Source: an uncultured Bacillota bacterium (GTDB lineage Bacteria > Bacillota > Dehalobacteriia > UBA4068). From it: a DNA stretch of 6,087 nt. The notes below the pieces were generated by a model. The model made no database searches. It was given only the letters and a program-made list of their open reading frames with translations, and was not told the origin of the DNA. This document shows positions 5,244-6,087 of this stretch, piece by piece. The stretch spans positions 1 to 6,087 of the forward strand of contig CAKRYM010000097.1 of the NCBI GenBank assembly GCA_934427095.1. The letters are read 5' to 3'. The position numbers and the translations under genes were made by a program. Numbering within the stretch: the stretch's first letter is position 1; each line of letters starts with the position of its first letter.

Positions 5244-5956
5244 TTGAACACCTCCCGGAACAATGCATCTAAAGATTTACCGCTTTCTTCTCGCAGCTGG
5301 TCTACTGAGCCATCCATCACGATGCGGCCATCTTTTAAGAACAGCGCATGGTCCAGTAAAGATTCCACGTCGCTAATCAAATGGGTAGAAATTAATATGG
5401 TTGCTTCTGGGTTGTAGTTCCCCAAAATGGTATTGATGATATATTCCCTGGCTGCTGGGTCGACACCGCCAATGGGTTCATCCAGCAGATATAGTTTGGC
5501 GTTACGGCTCATGACCAGGACCAGCTGAATTTTTTCCTTAGTCCCTTTGGAAAGGGTTTTTAGCCTCTGGGAAGGGTCAATATTTAAATCCCTAACTAAG
5601 GTTTCGGCTTTAGCAGGATTAAAGTCCGCGTAAAAATCAGCGAACATCTGAATTAAGTCATGCACCTTCATCCAATCGTTCAGATAATTGGCGTCTGGTA
5701 AATAAGCAACAACCTTTTTGGTTTCTACACCAGGGGTTTTGCCTGTAATACGAATTTCTCCGCTGGTAGGGCGAATTAAGCCGCAGGATAATTTCATTAG
5801 CGTAGTTTTGCCGCTACCATTGGGGCCCAGTAAGCCAACTATACTGCCAGAAGGTAGAGTAAAAGAAAGGTGGTTTAAGGCGGCACGGTTGCGGAACATC
5901 TTTACCACATCCCGGCATTCCATTAAGATGTTGTTTGCTTTTGGACTTTCCGTCAT
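5237..5956 (-). CDS. ABC transporter ATP-binding protein, YtrB-like
   Basis: The 239-residue cytoplasmic ATPase powers the permease encoded next to it. Motifs in order: Walker A GPNGSGKT at 44-51; a Q-loop region reading YLPDANYLNDWM at 85-96, where the usual Gln is replaced by Pro-Asp; a signature LSKGT at 135-139 instead of LSGGQ; Walker B LYLLDE at 155-160 with Glu160; D-loop GGVD at 163-166; and the switch His192 in STHL. The Pro-Asp Q-loop and LSKGT signature are typical of the YtrB/EcsA-like group, so they mark the subfamily rather than decay. ATG 5956 shares an ATGA overlap with the stop of the upstream regulator gene; AAAGGAG lies about 11 nt before it, inside that gene. No second ATPase gene is visible. 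Confidence 0.95.
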   Translation of the reverse strand: MTESPKANNILMECRDVVKMFRNRAALNHLSFTLPSGSIVGLLGPNGSGKTTLMKLSCGLIRPTSGEIRITGKTPGVETKKVVAYLPDANYLNDWMKVHDLIQMFADFYADFNPAKAETLVRDLNIDPSQRLKTLSKGTKEKIQLVLVMSRNAKLYLLDEPIGGVDPAAREYIINTILGNYNPEATILISTHLISDVESLLDHALFLKDGRIVMDGSVDQLREESGKSLDALFREVFKC

Positions 5957-6087
5957 TCTGTTTTCATCTCCTTTGTTTCTTCGGCTAAAGCAAGCGCTTC
6001 GGCTTGGTCAAAGCCTAGCTGCTGCATATCATGAAAAAAGCGTTGAATATGGTCTGTGGCCAATAACCGTTTTTCCTGCTGTAGACG
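5953..6087 (-). CDS. C-terminal end of a probable GntR/YtrA-family regulator
   Basis: Only the last 44 codons are inside the window; the DNA-binding domain lies beyond the right edge. The tail is helical and acidic: a segment containing HIQRFFHDMQQLGF, then repeated Ala/Leu/Glu and the end KEMKTE. Short GntR proteins of the YtrA branch carry a winged helix followed by just such a two-helix dimerisation tail, with a Met-x-x-Leu-Gly turn, and lie immediately upstream of YtrB-like ATPase genes. The TGA stop overlaps the ATPase ATG as ATGA, so the gene is the first visible member of the operon and is likely to autoregulate it. The assignment rests on context and tail pattern; no HTH can be seen here. 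Confidence 0.6.
   Translation of the reverse strand, partial: RLQQEKRLLATDHIQRFFHDMQQLGFDQAEALALAEETKEMKTE

Overview
The window looks like chromosome of an anaerobic member of the Bacillota, probably a clostridial lineage. The signs are strong AGGAG/GGAGG-type ribosome binding sites, a moderate base composition, a stand-alone rubredoxin, a GntR/YtrB-like ABC cassette, and YcxB-like and DUF3887-like proteins. Most of it is ordinary housekeeping and envelope gene content. I see no phage, insertion sequence, CRISPR array, tRNA or rRNA.

Layout. Positions 1-1693 are read on the minus strand: a 10TM metal-exporter-like permease (839-1693), then maf (143-745), then the first 46 codons of a NUDIX hydrolase resembling NAD+ diphosphatase (1-138), which starts 4 nt after maf stops. 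A 182-bp divergent spacer (1694-1875) rich in repeats separates the permease from a plus-strand block. That block holds an orphan 7TM protein (1876-2538), a rubredoxin with its own sigma-A-like promoter (2640-2795) and an exported DUF3887-like protein (2883-3296). It ends in a clear intrinsic terminator (3311-3341).

From 3364 to the end everything is on the minus strand again. A YcxB-like membrane protein (3364-3889) appears to be split by a one-base frameshift in a run of nine A. Upstream of it lies a second strong terminator (3996-4026), which closes an operon read from the right edge: the tail of a regulator (probably GntR/YtrA), an ABC ATPase, an ABC-2-like permease and a small orphan membrane protein. 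The first three overlap by 4 and 7 nt, so they are almost certainly co-transcribed and translationally coupled.

No exciting new system is evident. The observations most worth checking are the A9 frameshift in the YcxB-like gene, the perfect 7-1-7 palindrome and 12-bp tandem repeat directly upstream of the metal-exporter gene, and the short tandem duplications on both sides of that gene.
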